This document shows positions 1 to 9,480 of a DNA stretch of 64,000 nucleotides, piece by piece. Under the pieces are notes generated by a model. The model had not been told where the DNA came from and searched no databases. It was given only the letters and a program-made list of their open reading frames with translations. The stretch's first letter is position 1; every line of letters begins with the position of its first letter. Source of the stretch: Rhizobium sp. SL42 (GTDB lineage: Bacteria; Pseudomonadota; Alphaproteobacteria; Rhizobiales; Rhizobiaceae); assembly GCF_021729845.1 (NCBI RefSeq), contig NZ_CP063398.1:558001-622000 (forward strand), read 5' to 3'. The position numbers were made by a program, and so were the translations under genes.

Positions 1-488
1 TCGATACCGGTGATCCACGATAGGCTCCTTGCACGCCAGTTTCCCCGGCGATCCGGTGTCAGGAGATTTTCAAACAGGCCGTCAGCGATTTTGAGTTCAT
101 CCGCCGTCGCTTGAAATATAAACTCGGAGGGAATGGCTTCAGCGTAGAACCGCTCAAGCGATTCCATGATCGCCCCCACCGCCGCGCCCGCCATCCAAAG
201 GCCCCGCCCGAGTGAAGTGACTTCAGAGAGGGCCGCGGGTCGCACGGTTTGAACGACCGGCAGGCCGATCCGGTCCAGTCCGGTCAGATCCCCCAGCCGG
301 GTTATGCGCGCGCGACGACAGAGCGGCAGTATCTTGCGCAAGCATTGATTGGTCTCTTCGCGATCTGGGCGTGGCGTTAGGGATTTGTGCAGGTTTGACA
401 CCACGGCACAGTGAAGACGCGCAAGCATCTCGTCACGGTCTGACGGACCGTTCGCTTCCGGGTGCGTGAGATCAAGATTGACCTGCAA
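1..488 (-). CDS. YcaO-domain protein, N-terminal part (cut by window edge)
   Basis: About 162 codons of a YcaO-family protein are visible and the 3' end lies beyond base 1. The stretch TRLGDLTGLDRIGLPVVQTV followed by RP, then a glycine-rich helix and MESLERFYAE, matches the N-terminal part of the YcaO ATP-binding fold. YcaO enzymes phosphorylate backbone amides to make azol(in)e or thioamide peptides, or act with TfuA. The likely start is TTG at 488-486, because AGGAG lies 7 bases upstream and a stop in this frame lies just before it; ATG at 432 or so is the alternative. The start overlaps the end of the cyclase-ATPase gene, implying translational coupling. The partner (TfuA, dehydrogenase or precursor peptide) would be outside the window. 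Family call is strong; product is unknown. Confidence 0.8.
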   Translation of the reverse strand, partial: MQVNLDLTHPEANGPSDRDEMLARLHCAVVSNLHKSLTPRPDREETNQCLRKILPLCRRARITRLGDLTGLDRIGLPVVQTVRPAALSEVTSLGRGLWMAGAAVGAIMESLERFYAEAIPSEFIFQATADELKIADGLFENLLTPDRRGNWRARSLSWITGI

Positions 489-3400
489 AGCCTAGCTCCT
501 GAATGGAACGTCTCGCCCGCCTTAGAAGCGCCTTGGCGCCTTGGCGCTCGGCAATTTCCATGGCGGAGCGAAGGTCAGCCGCAACGGGCTCCTTGGTGGT
601 ATTGAGCCGCGCATGAAGAACGGCGCGGCGGCGGTAAAGCTCGGCCAGCCAATAGGCATGCCCGGTCTCCCTGGCCTTTTCGATTGCGTCGTTCGTGACC
701 TCGACCGCCCGCTCGAATTTGCCCGCAAGACCGAACAGGGTGGCCTGCATGTAGAGATAGATGGGAAGATCTGCGACGGCACCTAGGCTTCTCAGGTGCG
801 ACAGCCCTTCGCTGAACATCGCATGCCCACTGTCGAGGTCTTCGCTATGGGCATGAGCCCATCCGGCAAAGAGCAGCGCCAGACCGGACAACGACTGCAT
901 ATCGTGAAACTTCGCGAAATCGGCCATTCTCCCGGCAATTTCGGCAAGACGCCCATAGTCATCTCGATAAAACGCCGACACCGCTTCCGTATCCAGCGAG
1001 TGCGCCTTGCTTGGCGCGTGTGATATCCGGTCTGCGAAAGCGACCATCTTCGAAAGAGATGTGTCCGAGGCTTTCGATTGCCCCGTCAGCCAAAGCGAAA
1101 GAGTAAGTTGGCCGAGGCCGCACACTTTTGCGTCATGGCCACCAAACAACGTGCGGCTGGTCCTTGCAGATTGCTCTTCGTAAAGCGCCAGCCCCGCCTT
1201 GATCGCTGACTGGGTCTCCTGATGGTTGCCGAGGTTGAAATCGATGGCCCAGATGCAATGGTTGACCTGCAGCTTGATCTCCGGATCGTCCACCCCGGCC
1301 AACATTGCCTGCACCTGCAGTGCACGATCATGCATGACGCGAAAATCAGATCCTGTCAGCCACCATCCCCAATAGATGGGAAACCATCTGGATTGGTCCT
1401 CCAACGGCTGCCGACGGGCTATGTTTACGCCATTTTCATAGAGCGTACGTGCCGGCAGCGAGTTCTGTCCGACAAGGCCGGTGAGGATGGGACCGAGTAA
1501 AGTCAACGCAGCCAGTTGATAAGGCTCGATTGCTTGTTTCTCCCCCATGCGATCGCACAACGCCAGGGCGTGCTCCAGATAGTTGCGCGCCTCTATCATC
1601 GCCGATCGGCTGGAACTCTCCCTGCCTGCCGCGGTATAAAGATCGATTGCATTTTCAAGCAGCCCCCCACGTTCCGCATGCTCTGCCAGCGTTCCGGTAT
1701 CCATCCACGAGGCCATCGGGCGGTCTTGACTGACTGCCGCGAACAGGCGCCGATGCAATGCCTGCTGTTGCTTGCGCAAGAGCGTTTTATATATGGTCTC
1801 CTGGATCAGAGCGTGTCGGAAACCGTAGGCGACATGCCCACGTGTCCTGACCCGCATCAGGAACCCCGCATCGCTCAGGGTATCGGCGGCCTTGGCCAGG
1901 GAGGCCTTGCTCAGCCCTGGCAACAGGGCGCGAAGTAGTTGCAGCGTGAACCGGTTGCCCGCAACAGCTCCCGCCCGGGCCACGTCTCTAGACGTGCCCA
2001 GCTCGTTCAGGCGCGCATTCAGAATTTCCTCGAATGCAGACAGGTGGCTGGGGGTAACGTCCTGCGACAGGCTCATCGTGTCCGGGTCGACATTCTCCGA
2101 GATCCATTGGCCGATTTGCTCGATAAAGAGCGGAACGCCGCCGGATATCCGCTCGATGACGTCATAGAGCCCGGGAAGCATGGCTTGGCGCTGCTCCGGC
2201 CATCGCGCCTCTATTGCCATTCGGGTTTCGTATCGATCAAGCGGACGCAGGATCAGACGCGTGAGGGTGGCCTCGTCCAGCCAGTCTATCCCGGCCCCGA
2301 GACGTGAGGTCACGACGAGGAGGATCGGAAATTGGCCCACAACCCGAGCCGCTTCCACCAGCAGGTCCTTCGAGGTCGGATCGATCCAGTGGATGTCTTC
2401 GACGGCCACCACGATTGGCCCGTTCGCGCATAATGCGGCAAGCACGCGAAACACGGCGCGATGCGCCTTGTCCCGGATGGCTTTGGGGTCGATATCGGCG
2501 AGGGTCTGATTTTGTCCCAGGGCGCCGAGCAAATGAGAGAATGTTTCTATCGTTTCTGCGTCACGAATGCCGTTTCGTTCGAAGGCGGCCGCCACAGCCG
2601 AAGTCGACAGACCGGGTTCGTCGTCATGTCCAGAGGCAGCGCCAGTGAATGTGTTCAACAAGGGGTGGAGTGTCGCGCGATGTCCCCCGGGCAGGCATTG
2701 AAAGAAAAACAGTCCCGATCGCTGGTCGCGAGTGATCTTTCGAACCTCTCGCAAAAGGCGCGACTTTCCGATGCCTGCGTCGCCCTCGAGCAGCAGTATT
2801 TCGCCGCCCTTGGTGTGAACTCGTTCCCAGCAAGCGGCGATGCTGCTCAACTCGCTTTCACGGCCAATGAAGGGACCATCGAGACTACCGAACGCGTAGA
2901 ACCGGTTGACATCGATCTTGTGTCCGAGTGCACGCCAAACCTTTTCCGGGTCAGCGAAACCCTTTAGCTCCTTTGTGCCTTCGAACACGAAAGCGTGTGA
3001 CCTGCCTGCCAGATTGCGCGTGTCCTCCGAAACAAGGACCGTGTCGGGTGCAGCGATCTCTTGCAGACGGGTGGCTATGGCCAGTGCCGCAGCAGCAACC
3101 GGTTCGCCCTGCGTCTCCTGAATCAGCGCGACAGACGTCGCGATACCCACACGAACGTGCAGATCGTCACGCAAGGCGTCCCGGCCCACGCGGGCGCAGC
3201 CTTCGACGATTCCGAGACCGGCACGAATGGCGAGCGATGCCGCATCCTTCGCACCCAGGTCATTTGGAAACAGTGCCACTCCACCGTCGCCGGCCTCAAG
3301 CAGCATCACGCCCGAATGCGCGATGACAGACTGTTTCGCCGCATGCTGAAATGCAGCGATCAGTTCCTGATAGTGTTCGATGTCGAGCAACTGGAGAAGT

Positions 3401-3531
3401 CTCGTCGAACCGATGAGATCATAACAAAGGGCGGTCACGATTCTCCGCTCGCCGCCATGTTCGAAGGGGCGCCCCTTGCCAAGCGAAGGTTTTGTCAGTT
3501 GTCGTGGATTGTTGCCCCGATTTTCGAGCAT
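472..3531 (-). CDS. Class III nucleotide cyclase-like domain fused to STAND/AAA ATPase
   Basis: The protein has 1019 residues. Residues about 30-200 form a class III adenylate/guanylate cyclase homology domain with metal-binding Asp38 (DLIGST) and Asp82 (AGDGG) and the ELKGF motif near 188. The transition-state Asn of the usual N-x3-R motif appears to be Ala151 (AIATR), so cyclase activity may be weak or lost. Residues about 220-500 are a STAND-type ATPase with Walker A EGDAGIGKS near 249-257 and Walker B VAVEDIHWID near 375. The rest is alpha-helical, TPR-like repeat sequence. No membrane segment or DNA-binding domain is visible. This architecture is known for large signalling ATPases, sometimes next to YcaO genes, as here. 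I infer a regulatory role for the coupled YcaO gene. Confidence 0.8.
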   Translation of the reverse strand: MLENRGNNPRQLTKPSLGKGRPFEHGGERRIVTALCYDLIGSTRLLQLLDIEHYQELIAAFQHAAKQSVIAHSGVMLLEAGDGGVALFPNDLGAKDAASLAIRAGLGIVEGCARVGRDALRDDLHVRVGIATSVALIQETQGEPVAAAALAIATRLQEIAAPDTVLVSEDTRNLAGRSHAFVFEGTKELKGFADPEKVWRALGHKIDVNRFYAFGSLDGPFIGRESELSSIAACWERVHTKGGEILLLEGDAGIGKSRLLREVRKITRDQRSGLFFFQCLPGGHRATLHPLLNTFTGAASGHDDEPGLSTSAVAAAFERNGIRDAETIETFSHLLGALGQNQTLADIDPKAIRDKAHRAVFRVLAALCANGPIVVAVEDIHWIDPTSKDLLVEAARVVGQFPILLVVTSRLGAGIDWLDEATLTRLILRPLDRYETRMAIEARWPEQRQAMLPGLYDVIERISGGVPLFIEQIGQWISENVDPDTMSLSQDVTPSHLSAFEEILNARLNELGTSRDVARAGAVAGNRFTLQLLRALLPGLSKASLAKAADTLSDAGFLMRVRTRGHVAYGFRHALIQETIYKTLLRKQQQALHRRLFAAVSQDRPMASWMDTGTLAEHAERGGLLENAIDLYTAAGRESSSRSAMIEARNYLEHALALCDRMGEKQAIEPYQLAALTLLGPILTGLVGQNSLPARTLYENGVNIARRQPLEDQSRWFPIYWGWWLTGSDFRVMHDRALQVQAMLAGVDDPEIKLQVNHCIWAIDFNLGNHQETQSAIKAGLALYEEQSARTSRTLFGGHDAKVCGLGQLTLSLWLTGQSKASDTSLSKMVAFADRISHAPSKAHSLDTEAVSAFYRDDYGRLAEIAGRMADFAKFHDMQSLSGLALLFAGWAHAHSEDLDSGHAMFSEGLSHLRSLGAVADLPIYLYMQATLFGLAGKFERAVEVTNDAIEKARETGHAYWLAELYRRRAVLHARLNTTKEPVAADLRSAMEIAERQGAKALLRRARRSIQELGFAGQS

Positions 3532-3749
3532 CCGCCACTCCTACGGCTCGCCTGCATTCCGGACCCAGAATATATAGCATATGCGATGGCTGTTCGCGTA
3601 GTGGACCCCAGTTGCTCTAGGGACGCCTTTGCGACTTTGGCTTGTTGCTACGATACAATGCCAGAGGTCAGCGAAGGTCGCATATGACAAATCCGGCCAA
3701 CCTCACCTTTGGCGGCCCACTGATGACCCGCTATCTGTACCGGCGGACT

Positions 3750-4643
3750 TCAGCAACCCCGCCGGTACTCGCCCGGCGTTTGGCCAAATTTTCGCCTGAA
3801 CGCCCTGGCGAACGCCGCCTGTGAAGAGAAACGGCAGGCGAAGGCGATCTCGACGAGCGACATTTCTGATGAAGCCAGCAGAGCCAATGCGCGATTGATC
3901 CTGCGGCTCCCGATATAACTGTTCGGGCTTTCACCAACCGCCGCCCTGAACGCCCTCGCGAAGTGATACCGGCTCAGACACGCGACCGACGCAATCTCGG
4001 TGACGGTCAGATCGGTTTCGAGATTGTCCTCTATGTAGTCCTGGACACGCTTGAGCCGCCGTTGATCCAATGCACCGACTATTCCGCTACCCTGGCTCTC
4101 TATGCGGTGATCTGTATAACTACCGCAGATATGCGTTACCAGGACACTCGCGAGATATTCCATCAAGAGCGAACCGCCAGCGGTCTCTTCCCTCAACTCG
4201 CCGAGTATGCGTAGGCAAATCTGTCGGACGAACTCGTCGTCGAGCCCGGCTCTATAGAGGTTTTCATCGAAAACGACAGGACGCGATGCCAGCGCGGACA
4301 GCGCCTCGATCTGATTGTCGGGAATGTATACATGCAAGACTTCCGGAATCGCCTCGGTCAGCCGGATCTGGTCCTCGTTGACGCCCTTGGGACATAGCCA
4401 GAGCGTTCCGGATCGGCTCGGCGTCGATTGAAATCGTCCGTTGCCTCGTCGCTCGACCGTTCCGCCGCCCGTCCCACGAACAGCAAAGGTTATTTCCGTC
4501 TGCTTCGAGCAGATATCCGGGATTTCACATGCGGGATGCGTCCGCAACTCCGCGGCCAATCCACTCCAACCTCGTTGCTGGGACGTCGCGAGCAAACCTG
4601 CATCGGGAAATTTCTGAACGCCGTGGTCGTAAAGAGATGTCAT
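3750..4643 (-). CDS. AraC family transcriptional regulator
   Basis: This 297-residue protein has two C-terminal helix-turn-helix units: LTVTEIASVACLSRYHFARA near 208-227, and MSLVEIAFACRFSSQAAFAR near 258-277 followed by FRRKFGQTPGEYRR. These are diagnostic of AraC/XylS regulators. The N-terminal 190 residues look like a cupin-type sensor domain, but I see no specific ligand motif. It is transcribed divergently from the winged-helix ATPase regulator at 4998, so the shared 354-base spacer probably holds both promoters. The target is unknown; the neighbouring regulator or the stress operon downstream of it is plausible. Confidence 0.88.
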   Translation of the reverse strand: MTSLYDHGVQKFPDAGLLATSQQRGWSGLAAELRTHPACEIPDICSKQTEITFAVRGTGGGTVERRGNGRFQSTPSRSGTLWLCPKGVNEDQIRLTEAIPEVLHVYIPDNQIEALSALASRPVVFDENLYRAGLDDEFVRQICLRILGELREETAGGSLLMEYLASVLVTHICGSYTDHRIESQGSGIVGALDQRRLKRVQDYIEDNLETDLTVTEIASVACLSRYHFARAFRAAVGESPNSYIGSRRINRALALLASSEMSLVEIAFACRFSSQAAFARAFRRKFGQTPGEYRRGC

Positions 4644-4997
4644 TGCAGCCGCCCGCGCATAGTCTTGCCCTCAATGTTGTATGATCAGCATCGGCCTGAA
4701 ATCAAGAAAACAGCACACAAGGTAAAAACCTCGGCACAGCCAGACAAGACGTTTGCGATGCCTGCGTCAATGCTGTTGGCTGAAACAGGTAGCGGGAATT
4801 GGCCCGCGCGCAGAAAGTTGCAACGCGAGGCATCCGGAATGCCAGCGGAGCTGCTTCGTTCGTTCGTCACCTTGTTCCAGTAATTGCAATGGTGTTAGCT
4901 AAGCGCATTGAAACCTGAAGTATAAGAATTTCGAATGTTATTAAGGGCGTGTCGCGGCACAATGTGACCAACGACAATTTTAAGTGATGTCGCTGGA
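4644..4997. promoter_or_regulatory. Divergent intergenic region between two regulators
   Basis: This 354-base spacer separates the AraC gene from the winged-helix ATPase regulator. It becomes AT-rich over its last 100 bases, which suits a promoter for the rightward gene. I found no convincing long palindrome, RNA gene or small protein; the short open frames that cross it have no recognisable sequence. Confidence 0.4.
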
Positions 4998-7733
4998 GTG
5001 GCGAGGTTGGAAGAGGAATTTTATTTTGCGCCGTTTTCAATTGTGCCCGCCAGGCGAAGCCTGATGCGGAACGGCGCGGTCGTTCCTTTGGGAAGCCGGG
5101 CCACGGACATCCTCCTTTTCCTCGTCGCGCATCCCGGTGAACTGAAAACCAACCAGGAGATCGTAAATCACGTCTGGCCAGACACGTATGTCGATGATGC
5201 CAATCTGCGTGTGCATGTGTCGACCTTGAGGAAAACTCTTGGCGACACGAAGGCCGAACCCCGCTTCGTGGCGAATGTCCCGGGTCGCGGCTACACTTTC
5301 ATCGCCCGGGTAGAGCGCCGGTCGCACCTCTCACCGACCGACCCCCCATTCACCCGCATGTCACGCGACACGGATCCGCTGCGCGTAATCGGCCGCGATG
5401 ACAGCATTGAGATCATCCTGTCGCAACTGGACAAAGGCCGGCTCGTCACAGTGACGGGTCCAGGCGGGATCGGCAAGTCCACCGTGGCGAGAGCGGTCGC
5501 TGCGAGATCGTCCGGGTTGTTTGAGATTGTCGTTGTAGAATTGTCCGAAATCGTTTCCGGCGACCTCGTGCCGACGGTTGTCGCATCCGCGCTCGGTGTC
5601 AAATCGAGGACCGACGACATACTGGATTCAATATGCTCGACGCTGGAAGCCACGCCGACAATGGTTGTCCTGGACGGATGCGAGCATCTGATCGAGGATG
5701 CGACGAAATTCGTCGAAACCGTCCTGCAGCGCACGCGGTCGGTCCGGTTCCTGGCCACTAGTCGCGAACCACTCCGGGCAAGCGGCGAGCGCGTCCACCG
5801 TCTCCTGCCCCTCGACACCCCGGCTGCCAATGTAACCGCAGAGGAGGCGCTCAGTTTTCCGGCCGTTCAGCTTTTCGTCGAGCGGGCCGATGCCTGCCTG
5901 GGCGGCTACGAACTGACCGAGGATGATGCACCTACCGTCATTGACATCTGCAACCGGCTCGACGGGATTGCCCTGGCCATCGAACTGGCCGCCGGCCGGC
6001 TTGAATCCATGGGAATAGCGTCGCTAGGCAAGTCCCTGAACGACAGCTTCAAGGTGCTCAGCCGCGGAAGACGGACAGCCTTGCCCAGACACCAGACGCT
6101 CAGCGCGGCCCTGGACTGGAGCTACATGTTGCTGAATCCCAATGAACAGCGCGCACTGATCGAACTCTCGGTCTTCCGGGGCCGGTTCTCGATAGACGCT
6201 GCCCAGGCGGTTTTGACCGGCGACGCCTACGACCTTCTGGCGGCACTGGTAGCCAAGTCGCTGGTGGTTCTGGAGACCGGCGCAACCGAACCATCCTACC
6301 GTTTGCTCGACACGACACGCATATATGCTTCCGCAAAGCTTGTGGAATCCGGTGAATTCGATTGTGCCATGGGCAGGTTCGGCAACTACCTGTGCGATTT
6401 GTTCGAGGCATCCGCGTCGGAAATGCACACGCATGCCACCGACGAGGTCGTGCGTGATTTCGGCTATCTCATACCCAGTCTGCGCGCGTGTCTGGACTGG
6501 GCACTGCTCGAGAACGGCGAAAGGCTCCTCGGCGCGAGGATAACGGTCGCGGCGTTACCACTGTTTTTCAAACTGTCGCTGTATGACGAATGTATCGCCG
6601 CGGTCACGTCATCGATCGGCTACCTCGATGCCAACCCCGACATCGACGAGGCGAGCAGAATGAAACTCTACACGGCGCTGGGATGGCCGCAGATGATAGC
6701 CGCCGATGCCCCGGGGCGAGGTGTCGAAGCCTGGACGGCATCCGCTCGCATCGCCGAGAAACTGGGAGATGTCGATCATCAACTGCGATCCATCTGGGGG
6801 CTTTGGGTGGACACGATCAACAGGGCGGAGCCGACGACCGCACTCGGCTTGACGCTGCAGTTTGCAGAAACGGCAACCATGTCACCCGATCCCGCCGATA
6901 TTCTGATCGGCCACCGAATGAAAGGTGCGACCCTTCACTGGCTGGGTCGCCATGCAGAGGCTGCCGATTGCCTGAGTACCATGCTGGCAGAATACGACGG
7001 CCTGCCATCGGCCGGGCATGCGATCCGATTTCAGTTTGACCAGAGCGTGACCGCCAGAATCCTGCTTTCACGGTGCAAATGGTTTCTCGGAAGCGAGCAG
7101 GAGGCCAAGGACGATGTGGTGGCGACGCTCAAATATGCTGAGAGCATCGGCCATTATGCGTCCATGACCAACGCTCTCGCCGAGGCTGCCTGCCCGCTGG
7201 CCCTCATGTCCGGCGACGATCAACTGGCTGCTCACTATATCGCGATGCTGCGAGACCACACGAAGACCACGATGCTCGACGTCTGGCGCACCTATGCGGA
7301 TTGTTTCGAGGCCGAGCTCGCACGAAGAAATGGCGACAATCAGGCCTGCCTGCGACAGCTTCGACACGGGCTTCAGTCGCTCCGCAAGGCGGGGTTCATC
7401 CTGTTCGAGTCAATGTTCGTGGTGACCAAGGCACGGGCGTTATCCGGGCTCGGCCGCAATTCAGAGGCCGTCGTGATCCTTGATGCCGCCCTGCAGAAAA
7501 GCAAGGCTTCCGGCGAGGCATGGTACCTTCCTGAACTGCACCGGGCGAAGGCGAACATACACCTACAGATGGCGGACATGGGGGACGCGAAACTCAACTT
7601 CGACATCGCGGAGCGCACGGCCAGCGCCGCCGGCGCCATCGCTTTGGCCCGGTTTGTCGAACGAGACCTGGCTGGATCCCGCGCAATGACAGAATTGCAA
7701 AAGTCGCCGGTTTACACGGATTTACAACTCTAA
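4998..7733 (+). CDS. Winged-helix (OmpR-type) regulator fused to STAND ATPase
   Basis: The protein has 911 residues. Residues 5-105 are a Trans_reg_C winged helix (LGSRATDILLFLVAHPGELK, then PGRGYTFIA), which binds DNA. Residues about 130-400 are an NB-ARC/AAA-like nucleotide-binding module with Walker A TGPGGIGKST at 153-162 and a Walker-B-like MVVLDGCEHL. The C-terminal half is helical repeat sequence, probably TPR-like. The start used is GTG at 4998; TTG at 5007 is an alternative. There is no receiver domain, so this is not a two-component regulator. Such one-component signal-transduction ATPases often control adjacent genes. Here the whole 7786-17566 stress or redox set lies immediately downstream on the same strand, making it the obvious candidate target (inference). 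Confidence 0.82.
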   Translation: MARLEEEFYFAPFSIVPARRSLMRNGAVVPLGSRATDILLFLVAHPGELKTNQEIVNHVWPDTYVDDANLRVHVSTLRKTLGDTKAEPRFVANVPGRGYTFIARVERRSHLSPTDPPFTRMSRDTDPLRVIGRDDSIEIILSQLDKGRLVTVTGPGGIGKSTVARAVAARSSGLFEIVVVELSEIVSGDLVPTVVASALGVKSRTDDILDSICSTLEATPTMVVLDGCEHLIEDATKFVETVLQRTRSVRFLATSREPLRASGERVHRLLPLDTPAANVTAEEALSFPAVQLFVERADACLGGYELTEDDAPTVIDICNRLDGIALAIELAAGRLESMGIASLGKSLNDSFKVLSRGRRTALPRHQTLSAALDWSYMLLNPNEQRALIELSVFRGRFSIDAAQAVLTGDAYDLLAALVAKSLVVLETGATEPSYRLLDTTRIYASAKLVESGEFDCAMGRFGNYLCDLFEASASEMHTHATDEVVRDFGYLIPSLRACLDWALLENGERLLGARITVAALPLFFKLSLYDECIAAVTSSIGYLDANPDIDEASRMKLYTALGWPQMIAADAPGRGVEAWTASARIAEKLGDVDHQLRSIWGLWVDTINRAEPTTALGLTLQFAETATMSPDPADILIGHRMKGATLHWLGRHAEAADCLSTMLAEYDGLPSAGHAIRFQFDQSVTARILLSRCKWFLGSEQEAKDDVVATLKYAESIGHYASMTNALAEAACPLALMSGDDQLAAHYIAMLRDHTKTTMLDVWRTYADCFEAELARRNGDNQACLRQLRHGLQSLRKAGFILFESMFVVTKARALSGLGRNSEAVVILDAALQKSKASGEAWYLPELHRAKANIHLQMADMGDAKLNFDIAERTASAAGAIALARFVERDLAGSRAMTELQKSPVYTDLQL

Positions 7734-7785
7734 ACTCGCTTCCATCCTTTGGGCGCGGCATTGTGGCGTCGAAGAGGAGAGTGCC

Positions 7786-8325
7786 ATGCAAGGCAGCCAG
7801 CCGATCCGATATCTGGTCATTCTTTCAACGGATGAAAGTGGCGACGTATCGGCTGGCGCTGTTACACTCGGTCGAATTGCAGCGCCTTACTATTTCTTCA
7901 AGGACCAAGGCGCGGAGGTTGTCCTTGCCACGTTGACGGGCGGCTATCCCTGCCTTCCCGACTACAGAGAGACAGACACGCACGAAAAGAGCCTTCGTCG
8001 TTTCCTCCTCGACAGGGCGGCAAGGGACGAACTTGCCGACACACTGGCCGCAGACCAAATCGTCGCGGAAGATTTCGACGCGGCCCTCTGCCTGGGATTA
8101 TCGGGCGCTCTCTGGGGGAACTGCACCAACAGCGTGACCGCCATACTCACAACGCTTCTGGAGAACGGCAAGCCCGTTGCCGTCATCCCCGGCAAGGCTG
8201 TAGCGATTGCTCCTCACGGCGCCGGCGAGGGGCTGTTGATTTTCGGCGATTCAGACAACGCACCGATCATGGCAGCGCATGCCCTTGCGGCGATCGTGAC
8301 GCAACGACGCAGCCACGTCGCTTGA
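7786..8325 (+). CDS. DJ-1/PfpI-like protein lacking the nucleophilic cysteine
   Basis: This 179-residue protein has the DJ-1/PfpI layout: beta strand RYLVILST, aromatic [26 protein letters not shown] where family members have a GGHG-type loop, and [16 protein letters not shown] where the nucleophile elbow (usually AVCHGPAAL) should be. The elbow Cys is missing (Ile134/Pro135 region), and the GGHG loop is degenerate (LGLSGALWG). Family members include Hsp31 glyoxalases and chaperones, but this copy cannot use Cys catalysis at that site. It is the first gene of the downstream stress cluster, 52 bases after the regulator. A non-catalytic, binding or chaperone role is inferred. Confidence 0.7.
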   Translation: MQGSQPIRYLVILSTDESGDVSAGAVTLGRIAAPYYFFKDQGAEVVLATLTGGYPCLPDYRETDTHEKSLRRFLLDRAARDELADTLAADQIVAEDFDAALCLGLSGALWGNCTNSVTAILTTLLENGKPVAVIPGKAVAIAPHGAGEGLLIFGDSDNAPIMAAHALAAIVTQRRSHVA

Positions 8326-8333
8326 CACCTATC

Positions 8334-8349
8334 ACGCCAAAATCGGCGT
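8334..8349 (+). terminator. Small hairpin after the DJ-1-like gene
   Basis: ACGCC (8334-8338) and GGCGT (8345-8349) pair around a six-base loop, followed by TT. It is short, so it is either a weak terminator or an intercistronic processing stem. Confidence 0.35.
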
Positions 8350-8434
8350 TTGCATCAATTTACGACGCTTTACTCGCCATTCGAATGCAGCCCGGGCAAC
8401 GTCACGGCATCGAAGGCAGCGGTTGGAGGACACC

Positions 8435-9412
8435 ATGAACGAACGCTCAGCAGCATCCACCTTTGGGATCACCCGGCGTGATGTCATTCTGTCCGCCGGT
8501 ATTGCGATCACTGCCCTGGCGCTCCCGAGACTGGGGGCGGCCTCAACCCAAGCTTCTGCCAACCAATCGGAGAACGAAATCATGTCATTCGTGAAAACAC
8601 AGGACGGCACGCAAATCTACTACAAGGACTGGGGTCCAAAGGAGGCGCAACCGATCGTCTTCCACCATGGCTGGCCGCTCAGCGCCGACGATTGGGACGG
8701 ACAGATGATGTACTTCCTCGACAAGGGCTACCGCGTCATCGCGCACGATCGTCGAGGCCATGGCCGCTCCACCCAGACCTGGACCGGCAATGAGATGGAT
8801 ACCTATGCCGCCGATGTCGCAGCGCTCACCGATGCCCTCGACCTCAAGGACGCGGTTCATATCGGCCATTCGACAGGCGGCGGTGAAGTGGCACACTATG
8901 TTGCCCGCGCCAAACCCGGCCGGGTCAGCAAAGCCATTCTCATTGGAGCCGTCCCGCCGATCATGGTAAAGTCGGACAAGAATCCGGGTGGCTTGCCGAT
9001 CGAGGTCTTCGATGGTTTCAGGGCGGCGCTGGTCGCCAACCGCGCGCAGTTCTTTCTCGACGTCCCGGCCGGCCCATTCTACGGCTACAACCGACCAGGC
9101 GCGAAAGTCAGCCAGGGCGTTATCGAGAACTGGTGGCGACAGGGCATGGCCGGTGGTGCGAAGGCGCATTACGACTGCATCAAGGCGTTTTCGGAAACCG
9201 ACTTCACCGACGACCTGAAGGCCATCACCGTTCCGACGCTGGTGATGCATGGCGACGACGACCAGATCGTCCCCTATGCGGATTCAGCGCCGCTGTCGGT
9301 AAAGCTTCTGAAAAACGGCACCCTTAAGACCTATGCCGGGCTGCCTCACGGGCTGTGCACCACGCATCCAGAGATCGTCAATCCCGATCTTCTCGCCTTC
9401 ATCAAGAGCTAG
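8435..9412 (+). CDS. Tat-exported alpha/beta hydrolase (non-heme chloroperoxidase/esterase type)
   Basis: The protein has 325 residues from ATG 8435, chosen because GGAGGA lies just upstream. Residues 1-40 carry a twin-arginine signal (TRRDVIL, then a hydrophobic run ending LGAAS), so the enzyme is probably exported folded. The hydrolase core shows the oxyanion HHGW, the nucleophile elbow GHSTGG (Ser146), the acid in HGDDDQIVP near 275, and His304 in LPHGL. The sequence pattern is that of cofactor-free haloperoxidases/perhydrolases, which are esterases that can make peracids. An internal ATG (MSFVKTQDG, residue 50) could give a cytoplasmic form. It lies in a run with catalase and other redox genes. 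Substrate unknown. Confidence 0.85.
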   Translation: MNERSAASTFGITRRDVILSAGIAITALALPRLGAASTQASANQSENEIMSFVKTQDGTQIYYKDWGPKEAQPIVFHHGWPLSADDWDGQMMYFLDKGYRVIAHDRRGHGRSTQTWTGNEMDTYAADVAALTDALDLKDAVHIGHSTGGGEVAHYVARAKPGRVSKAILIGAVPPIMVKSDKNPGGLPIEVFDGFRAALVANRAQFFLDVPAGPFYGYNRPGAKVSQGVIENWWRQGMAGGAKAHYDCIKAFSETDFTDDLKAITVPTLVMHGDDDQIVPYADSAPLSVKLLKNGTLKTYAGLPHGLCTTHPEIVNPDLLAFIKS

Positions 9413-9431
9413 TCGCTCACCAGTTCAAGCA

Positions 9432-9457
9432 GTGGCGCATCTGAGAAGATGCGCCAC
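9432..9457 (+). terminator. Perfect 11-bp hairpin between hydrolase and DUF4126 genes
   Basis: GTGGCGCATCT (9432-9442) pairs perfectly with AGATGCGCCAC (9447-9457) around a GAGA tetraloop. No T tract follows, so this may be an intercistronic stem or attenuator rather than a strong terminator. Confidence 0.6.
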
Positions 9458-9480
9458 GCCAGGTCATCACAGGGGAAAAC

